6,374 nucleotides of DNA from Succinivibrio sp. (GTDB lineage: Bacteria; Pseudomonadota; Gammaproteobacteria; Enterobacterales; Succinivibrionaceae). Made by a program: the position numbers and the translations under genes. Under the pieces are notes generated by a model. It was not told where the DNA came from and made no database searches. It worked only from the letters and a program-made list of their open reading frames with translations. Position 1 is the first letter of the stretch. Each line of letters opens with the position of its first letter. Of the stretch, positions 1-5,236 are shown in pieces. Where the stretch lies: contig JAGDBH010000044.1 in NCBI GenBank assembly GCA_017959135.1, forward strand, positions 1 to 6,374, read 5' to 3'.

Positions 1-114
1 GAATTCTTTTAGTTTTGCTCCAACAAGACCAACCTCCTCTTCACCCTGAGAAGATAAAACTCTGTCGGCATTCTCGTATATAGCATCGCCATGTCGTATT
101 ACTATAATTTTCAT
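1..114 (-). CDS. sixA: SixA-like phosphohistidine phosphatase, N-terminal part (runs off the left edge)
   Basis: Reading leftward from an ATG at 112-114, 38 codons stay open to the window edge, so the gene is cut by the window rather than broken. The product begins MKIIVIRHGDA, the N-terminal beta strand and RHG motif of the histidine phosphatase superfamily. His8 would be the phosphate-accepting nucleophile, flanked by Arg7 and Gly9, the same positions as in E. coli SixA as I remember it. SixA is a small cytosolic enzyme that removes phosphate from histidine; in E. coli it acts on the PTS-Ntr phosphocarrier NPr. The following residues (LSSQGEEEVGLVGAKL) fit the first helix of the SixA branch. 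The ribosome binding site is weak, with only a GGTG a few bases upstream. Another short histidine phosphatase cannot be excluded because the catalytic C-terminal half is outside the window. Confidence 0.75.
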   Translation of the reverse strand, partial: MKIIVIRHGDAIYENADRVLSSQGEEEVGLVGAKLKEF

Positions 115-239
115 AAGGCACACCAAGTAAACAAATCAGCAGTTAATTTATATATTATGCATGTAAATAGTATATTACTGATTTATTGTACAACGTAATA
201 ATTGTTATTTTTCAAATTTCTGTCGAAGAAATTAAAATT

Positions 240-321
240 TTTTCAGTTAAAATATAAATAGTTAAGATTTTTCTTCTGAAAATATTCCCTTCTACAACAG
301 ACAAAAGAGAGTTCAGCAGGA
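240..321 (+). promoter_or_regulatory. Candidate hns promoter and ribosome binding site in the sixA-hns spacer
   Basis: The 211-base spacer between the divergent sixA-like and hns genes (115-325) is strongly AT-rich. One plausible promoter pair for hns is TTTTCA (240-245) and TAAGAT (263-268), 17 bases apart and each 4 of 6 matches to the sigma-70 consensus. Other AT-rich hexamers nearby are nearly as good, so this is a weak call. AGGA at 318-321 is the ribosome binding site, only 4 bases from the ATG, which is short spacing. H-NS genes are commonly autorepressed through AT-rich promoters, and this tract would suit that, but this is inference. Confidence 0.3.
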
Positions 322-325
322 TAAT

Positions 326-736
326 ATGGATTTTAAATATCTGAAAAACTACAGAAATTTAAAGGCTTTCTTTAAGGAGGCCTCATCAGAAGATATTCAA
401 TTTATCATTTCAAAACTGACCGAGTTTTATGCTGAAGTAAAAAATAAGGAAGAACAGGCTGAAAAACTTGAACAAGCCAGAATTCAGTTTTTAAACGGAG
501 TCCTGGATTCTCTGGATAACCATAACTTCACTGTTGAAGATCTCATGGCCCTCAAAAAGACAGGTTCACGCGAGAACAGAAATAAAATGAGACCTCGCTA
601 CCTGTACCATGATCTTGATGGCAACGAATGCCTGTGGTCCGGTCAGGGAAAAATTCCTAAAGCCATGCAGCAGGTAATGCAGAGAGACGGAATAACAGAT
701 AAGAATCACTACCTGATTAAAGATAGTGACTCATAG
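326..736 (+). CDS. hns: H-NS family nucleoid-structuring DNA-binding protein
   Basis: A 136-residue protein with the two-part H-NS layout. Residues about 1-60 are helical and charged (LKNYRNLKAFFKEASSEDI, then a coiled-coil stretch), matching the N-terminal oligomerisation domain. A linker rich in Lys and Arg spans about 77-91. The C-terminal DNA-binding domain begins at RPRYLYHDLDGN and contains W104-SGQGK-IP, the AT-hook-like loop that inserts in the minor groove. Length is almost the same as E. coli H-NS (137). H-NS proteins coat AT-rich DNA and silence promoters, including horizontally acquired ones. An odd detail is the loop, which reads Gln107-Gly108-Lys109 where the family core is usually Gln-Gly-Arg. 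It could equally be called a StpA-like paralogue; one gene in isolation cannot tell. The start is supported by AGGA just upstream. The gene converges on pyrF with a 7-base gap. Confidence 0.93.
   Translation: MDFKYLKNYRNLKAFFKEASSEDIQFIISKLTEFYAEVKNKEEQAEKLEQARIQFLNGVLDSLDNHNFTVEDLMALKKTGSRENRNKMRPRYLYHDLDGNECLWSGQGKIPKAMQQVMQRDGITDKNHYLIKDSDS
706..729. terminator. Hairpin at the hns 3' end, possible shared weak terminator for hns and pyrF
   Basis: TCACTA (706-711) pairs perfectly with TAGTGA (724-729). Inside this, one C-A mismatch is followed by two more pairs around a GATTAA loop. The hairpin lies within the last codons of hns, and only 7 bases separate the hns and pyrF stops, so there is no other room for a terminator. 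The tail is not a clean T-run on either strand (plus side CTCATAGATTTAATTT; minus side TTCTTATCTGTTATT), so termination would be inefficient. It may be only a 3'-end stabilising structure. Confidence 0.3.
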
Positions 737-743
737 ATTTAAT

Positions 744-1436
744 TTAAAGAATTGAAGCGTTGATATCAATCAGAGCTTTAACAGGATCTGCAGCCTGAGT
801 AATAGGTCTGCCAATCACCAGATAGTCAGAGCCAGCAGCTACAGCCTCAGCAGGAGTCATAATTCTCTTCTGATCACCTACAGATGAACCGGCAGGTCTG
901 ATGCCTGGAGTTACACAGATAAATGGTGATGGTACATTAGATTTTATTAAGGATACTTCCTGAGCTGATGATACTACACCGTCAAGACCAGATTCCTTTG
1001 CAAGCTTAGCAAGTCTGATAACCTGTTCCTTAGGCTCGGCAGAAACACCAATTGAGTTTAACTGAGCAGAATCCATTGAAGTTAGAACAGTCACACCAAT
1101 CAGATAAGGTCTCTCTCTGTATTTAGATAAGGCTTCAGCAGCAGCACTCATCATTACAGGACCACCTGAGGTGTGAATATCCACAAGCCATACACCAAGA
1201 TCAGCAGCTGCCTCACAGGCTCTGCTTACTGTATTAGGAATATCGTGATATTTTAAATCCAGAAAAACCTTAAAGCCTTTATCAACCAGTTTTGCAACAA
1301 ACTTTGGACCTGCGGTTGTAAATAACTCATTACCAACCTTTAATCTGCATAAATCAGCTGAAACCTTGTCAACAAATTCAAGCGCTTTATTCTCATCGTT
1401 ATAATCTAAGGCAACAATAACCTTGGATTCAGTCAT
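744..1436 (-). CDS. pyrF: Orotidine 5'-phosphate decarboxylase
   Basis: A 230-residue cytosolic TIM-barrel enzyme that decarboxylates orotidine 5'-monophosphate to UMP, the last step of de novo pyrimidine synthesis. The catalytic residues of the family are all present: Asp11 in VALDYND, Lys33 in RLKVG, and Asp60, Lys62 and Asp65 in DLKYHDIPNT. The phosphate-gripping parts are also seen: TPGIRP at 176-181, Gln189, and IGRP with Arg210. The spacing matches E. coli PyrF with an 11-residue shorter N-terminus. The start is an ATG with TGGAG (1445-1449) 8 bases upstream, lying inside the lapB tail. The gap to lapB is 3 bases, so pyrF is the last gene of the ihfB-lapA-lapB-pyrF run and is probably translated from the lapAB message. 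All key residues are intact. Confidence 0.97.
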   Translation of the reverse strand: MTESKVIVALDYNDENKALEFVDKVSADLCRLKVGNELFTTAGPKFVAKLVDKGFKVFLDLKYHDIPNTVSRACEAAADLGVWLVDIHTSGGPVMMSAAAEALSKYRERPYLIGVTVLTSMDSAQLNSIGVSAEPKEQVIRLAKLAKESGLDGVVSSAQEVSLIKSNVPSPFICVTPGIRPAGSSVGDQKRIMTPAEAVAAGSDYLVIGRPITQAADPVKALIDINASIL

Positions 1437-1439
1437 TAT

Positions 1440-2603
1440 TTAATCTCCATCCAATCCAATCTTAGGTTTTAGGCTTTCCCATTTTCTGCATGAAGGACAC
1501 TGCCAGAACATGATCTTAGATTCAAATCCGCAGTTAGGACATGAATATCTGTTGCTCAAAGCAATCTGAGCATCAAGAATGCTCTTAATCTGCATAATTG
1601 ACTCATTGCTTGTTGCATCATTACCATGTGAGCGTAGCTCAAGCAGAGCAGAAAACAGTTTTAAATTTGATTTGTTCTTGATAAAGGATAAAAGCAGAGC
1701 CTCTGCATCCTCTTTACCTGACTGCTGTTCAACGGTTTTTACAAGTTCAACCATTGCCTCTGCAGAATTGGTTCTGTGAACAAGATCCTCTAAAGCGAAA
1801 CGGTAGTTGGGATCCGCACTGTTAGGAAAGCATTTTTTTAGCTTATCAAGACAGATAACACCTGAATTAGGCTCAATGATACTTACCTCTTTGATAAGCT
1901 GACTTGCCTTTAGAAAATTGTTCTGGGACACAAGAATCTCAGCAAGCTCAAGTCTTGCTCTGATACTCTTGTTGCAGCATTCAATTGCCTTGCGGTAAGT
2001 TGAAGCTGCGGTATCCTTGTTGCCGTCTAAAAGCTGCTGCTTTGCAAGCTCACAGTAGTACTGGCTGACCTGACGAGACTGTCTTCCCTCAAGAGAAGAT
2101 GAATATCTGTTTGCAACCTCAATAGCCTTGGCGTAATCCTGCTCCTTCTCATACACGCTTAAAAGCAGAATGGCAGACTCGTGCTGTAATCTAGGGATAT
2201 CAACGGTCTTAACCAGAATATCCTCTGCTCTGTCCAGAAGACCGGCACTGATAAAATCTCGGCTTAATTCAAGTAAGGCGGTTTCTTTTTCCGAATCATC
2301 AATACTCTCATCTGATGACATCTTTTCATGAAGTGCAATTGCCTTGTCTACCTCACCGCGCTGACGGAACAGATTACCTAAGGCAAGGGATGATTCAAAA
2401 GAAGGATCTTTACTGTTTAGAAAGGCAATAAACTTATCTACTGCTTTTTCCTGTTTATTATTGAGAAGATAATCAAAGCCCTTTAGATAATTGGAATTCT
2501 GTTTGTTTTTTAAATTCTGCTGTTTCTGTCTTGAGGAGTTATATCCCATGTAATAGCCATAAACAGCAGCGACAGGAAGAAGTAAAAATAGAAGTTCAAA
2601 CAT
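1440..2603 (-). CDS. lapB: LapB (YciM), lipopolysaccharide assembly protein and regulator of LpxC degradation
   Basis: A 387-residue protein close in length to E. coli LapB (389). The N-terminus MFELLFLLLPVAAVYGYYMG is one membrane anchor, nearly identical to the E. coli one. Residues about 35-330 are tetratricopeptide-type helical repeats (for example GNLFRQRGEVDKAIALHEKM near 77-96 and FYCELA-like YYCELAKQQLL). The C-terminus is a rubredoxin-like zinc ribbon with Cys355, Cys358, Cys369 and Cys372, ending GLDGD. From the family: LapB works at the cytoplasmic face of the inner membrane, brings LpxC to the protease FtsH and links lipid A synthesis to demand; the Cys ligands and anchor are needed. 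The ATG directly follows the lapA stop (TAA then ATG, no gap) with only a weak purine-rich GAAAAAGA upstream, so translation probably depends on coupling to lapA. Confidence 0.96.
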   Translation of the reverse strand: MFELLFLLLPVAAVYGYYMGYNSSRQKQQNLKNKQNSNYLKGFDYLLNNKQEKAVDKFIAFLNSKDPSFESSLALGNLFRQRGEVDKAIALHEKMSSDESIDDSEKETALLELSRDFISAGLLDRAEDILVKTVDIPRLQHESAILLLSVYEKEQDYAKAIEVANRYSSSLEGRQSRQVSQYYCELAKQQLLDGNKDTAASTYRKAIECCNKSIRARLELAEILVSQNNFLKASQLIKEVSIIEPNSGVICLDKLKKCFPNSADPNYRFALEDLVHRTNSAEAMVELVKTVEQQSGKEDAEALLLSFIKNKSNLKLFSALLELRSHGNDATSNESIMQIKSILDAQIALSNRYSCPNCGFESKIMFWQCPSCRKWESLKPKIGLDGD

Positions 2604-2897
2604 TTATTCTTTTTCAGTTTTTGACTCATTCAGCTTGTCGACTTCCTTTTTAAGCTTGTTCAGAGCCGACTTGGCTGATTTTTCTCTGAACCAGAGCTTG
2701 AGGCAAAGAAGCAGACATGAATAGATGCCCAAAATAAATCCAAAAATAACACCTATAACCAGAACAGATGCTACAGGAATCTCTTTTTGGACAAACAGGA
2801 AATCGAACATGACTTTTGCATCATTGGCACTGCCAATTGCCAGGCCGACAACAGCCAGAAATACAAAGACAATAAAATAAAACCAGAACTTAATCAT
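2604..2897 (-). CDS. lapA: LapA (YciS), inner-membrane lipopolysaccharide assembly protein
   Basis: A 97-residue protein with two membrane segments (about 5-22 and 39-64) followed by a charged, probably coiled-coil cytoplasmic tail rich in Lys and Glu. The motif GSANDAKVMFDFLF between the segments matches GAQNDQQVTFNYLL of E. coli LapA (102 residues). LapA partners LapB and co-occurs with it in an operon. The frame is open further up to a TTG at 2907-2909, giving 101 residues, but I chose the ATG at 2895-2897. It has GAGGA 5 bases upstream, its N-terminus lines up with E. coli LapA, and the TTG would itself lie in the ribosome binding site. lapB starts on the base after the lapA stop. Confidence 0.93.
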   Translation of the reverse strand: MIKFWFYFIVFVFLAVVGLAIGSANDAKVMFDFLFVQKEIPVASVLVIGVIFGFILGIYSCLLLCLKLWFREKSAKSALNKLKKEVDKLNESKTEKE

Positions 2898-2902
2898 GTC
2901 GA

Positions 2903-2907
2903 TCCTC
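2903..2907 (-). promoter_or_regulatory. Ribosome binding site that fixes the lapA start
   Basis: The minus strand reads GAGGA followed by 5 bases and ATG (2895-2897). This site overlaps an in-frame TTG (2907-2909), which makes the TTG an unlikely start and decides the annotation of lapA. Confidence 0.75.
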
Positions 2908-2920
2908 AAAAATTCTTATC

Positions 2921-2950
2921 AATATAATAACATAAAGCGCAACAAAGCAA
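2921..2950 (-). promoter_or_regulatory. Possible internal promoter for lapAB-pyrF
   Basis: On the minus strand TTGCTT (2945-2950) and TATATT (2921-2926) are 18 bases apart, a passable sigma-70 pair. Transcription would start near 2914, leaving about 16 untranslated bases with the lapA ribosome binding site. It would let lapAB-pyrF be expressed apart from ihfB. The site overlaps the hairpin arms described at 2936-2975. AT-rich spacers yield such pairs by chance, so confidence is low. Confidence 0.25.
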
Positions 2951-2998
2951 ATGTTTTTCATTTACCTGATGCGCTCCTGCACTAGTTGCTTCTCTAGT
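2936..2998 (-). terminator. Hairpin pair between ihfB and lapA, possible attenuator
   Basis: Leaving ihfB, the transcript meets two inverted repeats. The first is ACTAG/CTAGT (2981-2985 with 2994-2998, 8-base loop). The second is a two-part stem: AGCGCA/TGCGCT (2936-2941 with 2970-2975) enclosing AAATG/CATTT (2949-2953 with 2959-2963), with 6-7 unpaired bases between the two stems. The sequence after it in the direction of transcription is TTTATGTTATTATATT, which is T-rich but broken. It may lower read-through from ihfB into lapA. It is not a textbook terminator. Confidence 0.3.
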
Positions 2999-3023
2999 CT
3001 TAAGTATGATTATGAATGAAGTG

Positions 3024-3308
3024 TTATTTAAGAATATTTACACGTTCTCTAAGTTCGACACCAGGCTTGAAATGAACCACTCTACGACGGCTCAGATTAA
3101 CCTGTTCACCTGTCTTAGGATTGTGTGCAACACGAGGCTCATGAATACGAACTTCAAAACTACCAAAGCCGCGGATCTCGATACGGTCACCGGCTGACAG
3201 GGTTTCAATCATGATTTCAAAAATCTCGCGTACAGAATTATCTACTGTAATAGGATTCTGATAAGGAAATTTTTTAGCTAAAGCCTCAATTAGTTCGGCA
3301 CGTGTCAT
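3024..3308 (-). CDS. ihfB: Integration host factor beta subunit
   Basis: A 94-residue protein, exactly the length of E. coli IhfB. The N-terminal helices (MTRAELIEALAKKFP) are followed by DRIEIRGFGSFEVR, the HU/IHF family signature, and the DNA-contacting arm PRVAHNPKTGEQV with the proline that intercalates and kinks DNA, then VHFKPGVELRERVN at the C-terminus. IHF is a heterodimer with IhfA that bends DNA sharply at specific sites and acts in transcription, recombination and replication. The sequence fits the beta subunit better than HU or IhfA: it begins MT-x-x-ELIE and has HFKPGxELRxRxN. The ATG is preceded by TAGGAGA (3314-3320) at good spacing. In many gammaproteobacteria rpsA lies just upstream; here the upstream region is an AT-rich spacer and the gene seems to have its own promoter. 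Confidence 0.95.
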   Translation of the reverse strand: MTRAELIEALAKKFPYQNPITVDNSVREIFEIMIETLSAGDRIEIRGFGSFEVRIHEPRVAHNPKTGEQVNLSRRRVVHFKPGVELRERVNILK

Positions 3309-3347
3309 AATATTCTCCTAACCCGCACAATCATTCTTCACTCTTTA

Positions 3348-3356
3348 ATAATAGCA
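3348..3356 (-). promoter_or_regulatory. Extended -10 promoter for ihfB
   Basis: The minus strand carries TGCTATTAT here: a -10 hexamer TATTAT (one mismatch to TATAAT) preceded by the TGN extension. No good -35 element is found about 17 bases upstream, as is usual for extended -10 promoters. Transcription would start near 3341, giving an untranslated leader of about 32 bases that contains the strong TAGGAGA site. Confidence 0.4.
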
Positions 3357-3805
3357 AGTATTATTTTTTTCTCTATGATTTAAAAGAATAATTTAAAAAA
3401 AAGAGAAAATTTTTAGCTGTTTTTTGACGTATAGCTAATTTTAAGTTAAGGAAAAATAAAAAATAAAAAAATTATTGTTTATATTTTAATAAGTTAATTA
3501 TAGTTTATTCTAATGACAATTTCTAAACTTTTATTAAAAATCAGATAGTTAGTATATTAAACAACAATCCTCTCCAGTCCATTCTCAACAGCTATTTTTA
3601 AGCCTTTTCATAAAAGACATTTTCTTATTCAAAGTCCAAAAGCTTTTTTATGTGTTATAGCATTTTTTTATAACCTGAAATAGAAAAATAGTATTTGAAA
3701 TAATGCGTGTTTTGTAAAAGAATATACACATAGCGAAATAACGAAGAAATCGTTAATTATTAAAAAAATAAAATCAAAAATAGAAAATTTTTGAAGGTAA
3801 GAAAT

Positions 3806-3910
3806 ATGTCTCAGTTAAAAAATACAGCTTCAGTATTTTTCAAAAAACATACAATCCATCATGGCGTAATTCTGAATATGCCCATGTCTATATTCTGTTT
3901 TCCCTGTTAA
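3806..3910 (+). CDS. Short 34-codon reading frame, leader peptide or decayed gene start
   Basis: ATG at 3806 opens a 34-residue frame ending in TAA at 3908-3910. AAGG (3794-3797) lies 8 bases upstream, ideal spacing for a ribosome binding site. The peptide starts MSQLKNTASVFFKKH, is basic in its first half, and turns hydrophobic toward its end (VILNMPMSIFCFPC). I do not recognise it. Two readings are possible. It may be the surviving 5' end of a lost membrane-protein gene, since the N-terminus resembles the start of a transporter and further short open stretches in shifted frames follow to about 4004. Or it may be a small peptide of its own about 200 bases before the operon. Chance is also possible in sequence of this composition. 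Confidence 0.25.
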   Translation: MSQLKNTASVFFKKHTIHHGVILNMPMSIFCFPC

Positions 3911-4015
3911 GGAAAACTCAATTCATCAAAAGATTTATTAAATATAAATAGTCACTGCTTAGCAATGCCTGTCAGTAGTTTTTCTGAATCTGGTGTTGTC
4001 GCTTAATTAAATAAT

Positions 4016-4039
4016 AAAAAAACGACAGAAGCCTCTGTC
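4016..4039 (-). terminator. Intrinsic terminator on the minus strand with no gene upstream
   Basis: Read on the minus strand, GACAGA pairs with TCTGTC across a 4-base GGCT loop (plus 4024-4039), then one G and a run of seven T (plus 4016-4022), continuing ATTATTTAATT. This is a textbook rho-independent terminator. On the plus strand the bases after the stem are TGAGTAAAG, so it is not a plus-strand terminator. No minus-strand gene precedes it: the sequence to the right is the plus-strand operon. It may end an antisense transcript, protect the ihfB side from stray transcription, or be a relic. Confidence 0.5.
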
Positions 4040-4117
4040 TGAGTAAAGAGCCAGGCTTTAATCGCTCAAAGATTAAATAGTTTTAAAGATTCATCGCGGG
4101 AGAAAAAAATGAATCTT
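4024..4117 (+). promoter_or_regulatory. Structured leader with competing hairpins around the amidohydrolase start
   Basis: Several inverted repeats are packed before and over the start codon. GACAGA/TCTGTC (4024-4029 with 4034-4039) competes with AAGCCT/AGGCTT (4029-4034 with 4053-4058), because they share bases. TTTAATC/GATTAAA (4057-4063 with 4071-4077) has a 7-base loop. AAGATTC/GAATCTT (4086-4092 with 4111-4117) encloses the ribosome binding site GGGAG (4098-4102) and the ATG (4109-4111) in an 18-base loop. AAGATT at 4069-4074 is a second possible partner for the last arm. This is the kind of layout expected of a leader that controls translation. It does not match a known riboswitch that I can recognise, and short repeats arise by chance in AT-rich DNA. 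Confidence 0.3.
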
Positions 4118-5236
4118 GATATAAAAGAGTACATAGAAAAAGAATTCTATTATCTGCACTCACACCCTGAACTTTCCTATAAGGAAATTGAAACAACAAA
4201 GAGACTAAAGAAAGATCTTCAAAGCAATGGTATAAAGGTTCTGCCTTACGAGCTTGATACCGGTGTAGTCGGTGAAATCGGTTCTGGAGATAAAACCGTT
4301 GCCATCCGCGCCGATATAGATGCCCTGCCTGTCACTGAGGAGACAACTCTTCCCTACAAGTCTTTAACCCCAGGTGTAATGCATGCCTGCGGACATGACA
4401 GCCATGCAGCTATTGTTCTTGGCGCTGCACTTTTACTAAAACAGCAGGAAGATAAGCTAAAAGGTTGCGTTAAGATTATTTTCCAGCCAGCTGAAGAAGC
4501 TCCTGGTGGAGCACAGAAAATCATTGATGCAGGAGCATTGGATGATGTACAGGCAATTTTCGGAGCTCACAGCTGCCCTCTTTATGAGGTCGGTACTCTA
4601 GGACTCACCGGAGGTCCAACTCATGCTGCTGTGGAGAAATTTGAAGTTCACTTTGAAGGCAGTGGTACTCATGCCGCCCATCCAAATCTCGGACAGGATA
4701 CTATCCTCATTGCCTCTCATTTTATTACAGCAGTTCAGAGTATTGTCTCAAGAGAAATTGATCCTATAGATTCTGCCGTGGTTTCCATAACTCATATTCA
4801 GGCAGGTACTACCTGGAATGTGATTCCACAGACTGCCTTTTTAGAAGGCACCATCAGAACTTATACAAAGGATAGCAGAGCTAAAGCCAAAAAGCGTTTT
4901 GAAGAAATCGCAAAAGGTGTAGCCGCAACCTTCGGAATCAGAGTAAGCATCAAATGGACAGTTGAGATTCCAGCTACCTTTAATGACTACAAACTGCTTG
5001 AACTGGCCCAAAAGACAGCTTTATCCACCGGCTTTAAGGTTGAGGAGGCACCTCGTTCCCTGGGTGGTGAGGATTTTAGTCTGTATCAGGAGAAAATCCC
5101 AGGCTTCTTCACTTTGGTAGGAACCGGTAAGTCCTATCCAAATCACAATCCAAAATTCAGTGTTGATCCATCAGCTCTATTCCCGGCAGCTAAATATGTT
5201 GCAGAGCTTGCAAAGGCTTATCTGGAGGCAGAGTAA
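4109..5236 (+). CDS. M20 family metal-dependent amidohydrolase (probable N-acyl amino acid deacylase)
   Basis: A 375-residue cytosolic enzyme, typical length for the M20D group (hippurate hydrolase, N-acetyl amino acid and N-acetyldiaminopimelate deacetylases, B. subtilis YxeP and YtnL). Motifs in order: RADIDALP with Asp71; GVMHACGHDSH with metal ligands Cys94 and His96; FQPAEE with general base Glu129 and metal ligand Glu130; GAHSCP with His154; the inserted dimerisation domain about 170-290 with GSGTHAAHP; GTTWNVIP; GGEDF at 319-323; and PNHNPKF with metal ligand His346. All expected catalytic residues are present. No signal peptide is seen. The family removes an acyl group from an amide-linked amino acid. 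The exact substrate cannot be read from sequence, but coupling to metNI points to an N-acylated methionine, cysteine or similar. The start has GGGAG 6 bases upstream. The stop overlaps the metN start by one base. Confidence 0.92.
   Translation: MNLDIKEYIEKEFYYLHSHPELSYKEIETTKRLKKDLQSNGIKVLPYELDTGVVGEIGSGDKTVAIRADIDALPVTEETTLPYKSLTPGVMHACGHDSHAAIVLGAALLLKQQEDKLKGCVKIIFQPAEEAPGGAQKIIDAGALDDVQAIFGAHSCPLYEVGTLGLTGGPTHAAVEKFEVHFEGSGTHAAHPNLGQDTILIASHFITAVQSIVSREIDPIDSAVVSITHIQAGTTWNVIPQTAFLEGTIRTYTKDSRAKAKKRFEEIAKGVAATFGIRVSIKWTVEIPATFNDYKLLELAQKTALSTGFKVEEAPRSLGGEDFSLYQEKIPGFFTLVGTGKSYPNHNPKFSVDPSALFPAAKYVAELAKAYLEAE

Larger units (their letters stand above)
3357..4108. other. Long AT-rich spacer between ihfB and the amidohydrolase-metNI operon
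   Basis: No reading frame of gene length or recognisable product is present on either strand, only long A and T runs and short inverted repeats. Small repeats seen are TTAGCT/AGCTAA (3413-3418 with 3433-3438) and GTTATA/TATAAC (3654-3659 with 3669-3674). The right third is less AT-extreme and holds the 34-codon frame, the minus-strand terminator and the structured leader listed separately. I found no tRNA, no tandem MetJ operator, and no clear IHF site. Such a tract is a natural target for H-NS, which is encoded in this same window, but that is inference. Some of it could be the decayed remains of a former gene. Confidence 0.6.

Noticed and set aside
1579..1779. 66-codon plus-strand frame inside lapB
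   Set aside because: It is antisense to a well-supported gene, has no recognisable product and no ribosome binding context; a shadow frame.
2898..2909. In-frame TTG start extending LapA by four residues
   Set aside because: The TTG lies within the ribosome binding site, and the downstream ATG has correct spacing and matches the E. coli LapA N-terminus.
3006..3197. 63-codon plus-strand frame opposite ihfB
   Set aside because: It mirrors the ihfB coding sequence and shows no family features.
3914..3936. Possible IHF binding site around CATCAAAAGATTTA
   Set aside because: It misses the IHF consensus WATCAANNNNTTR at two defined positions, and AT-rich DNA produces such near matches often.
3954..3983. 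Terminator-like ACTG/CAGT with a following T-run on the plus strand
   Set aside because: Only 4 pairs, a 15-base loop and an AG interruption before the T-run; too weak to call.
4027..4034. MetJ operator candidate AGAAGCCT
   Set aside because: It matches 6 of 8 bases of AGACGTCT, but the neighbouring octamers do not match and MetJ needs tandem boxes.
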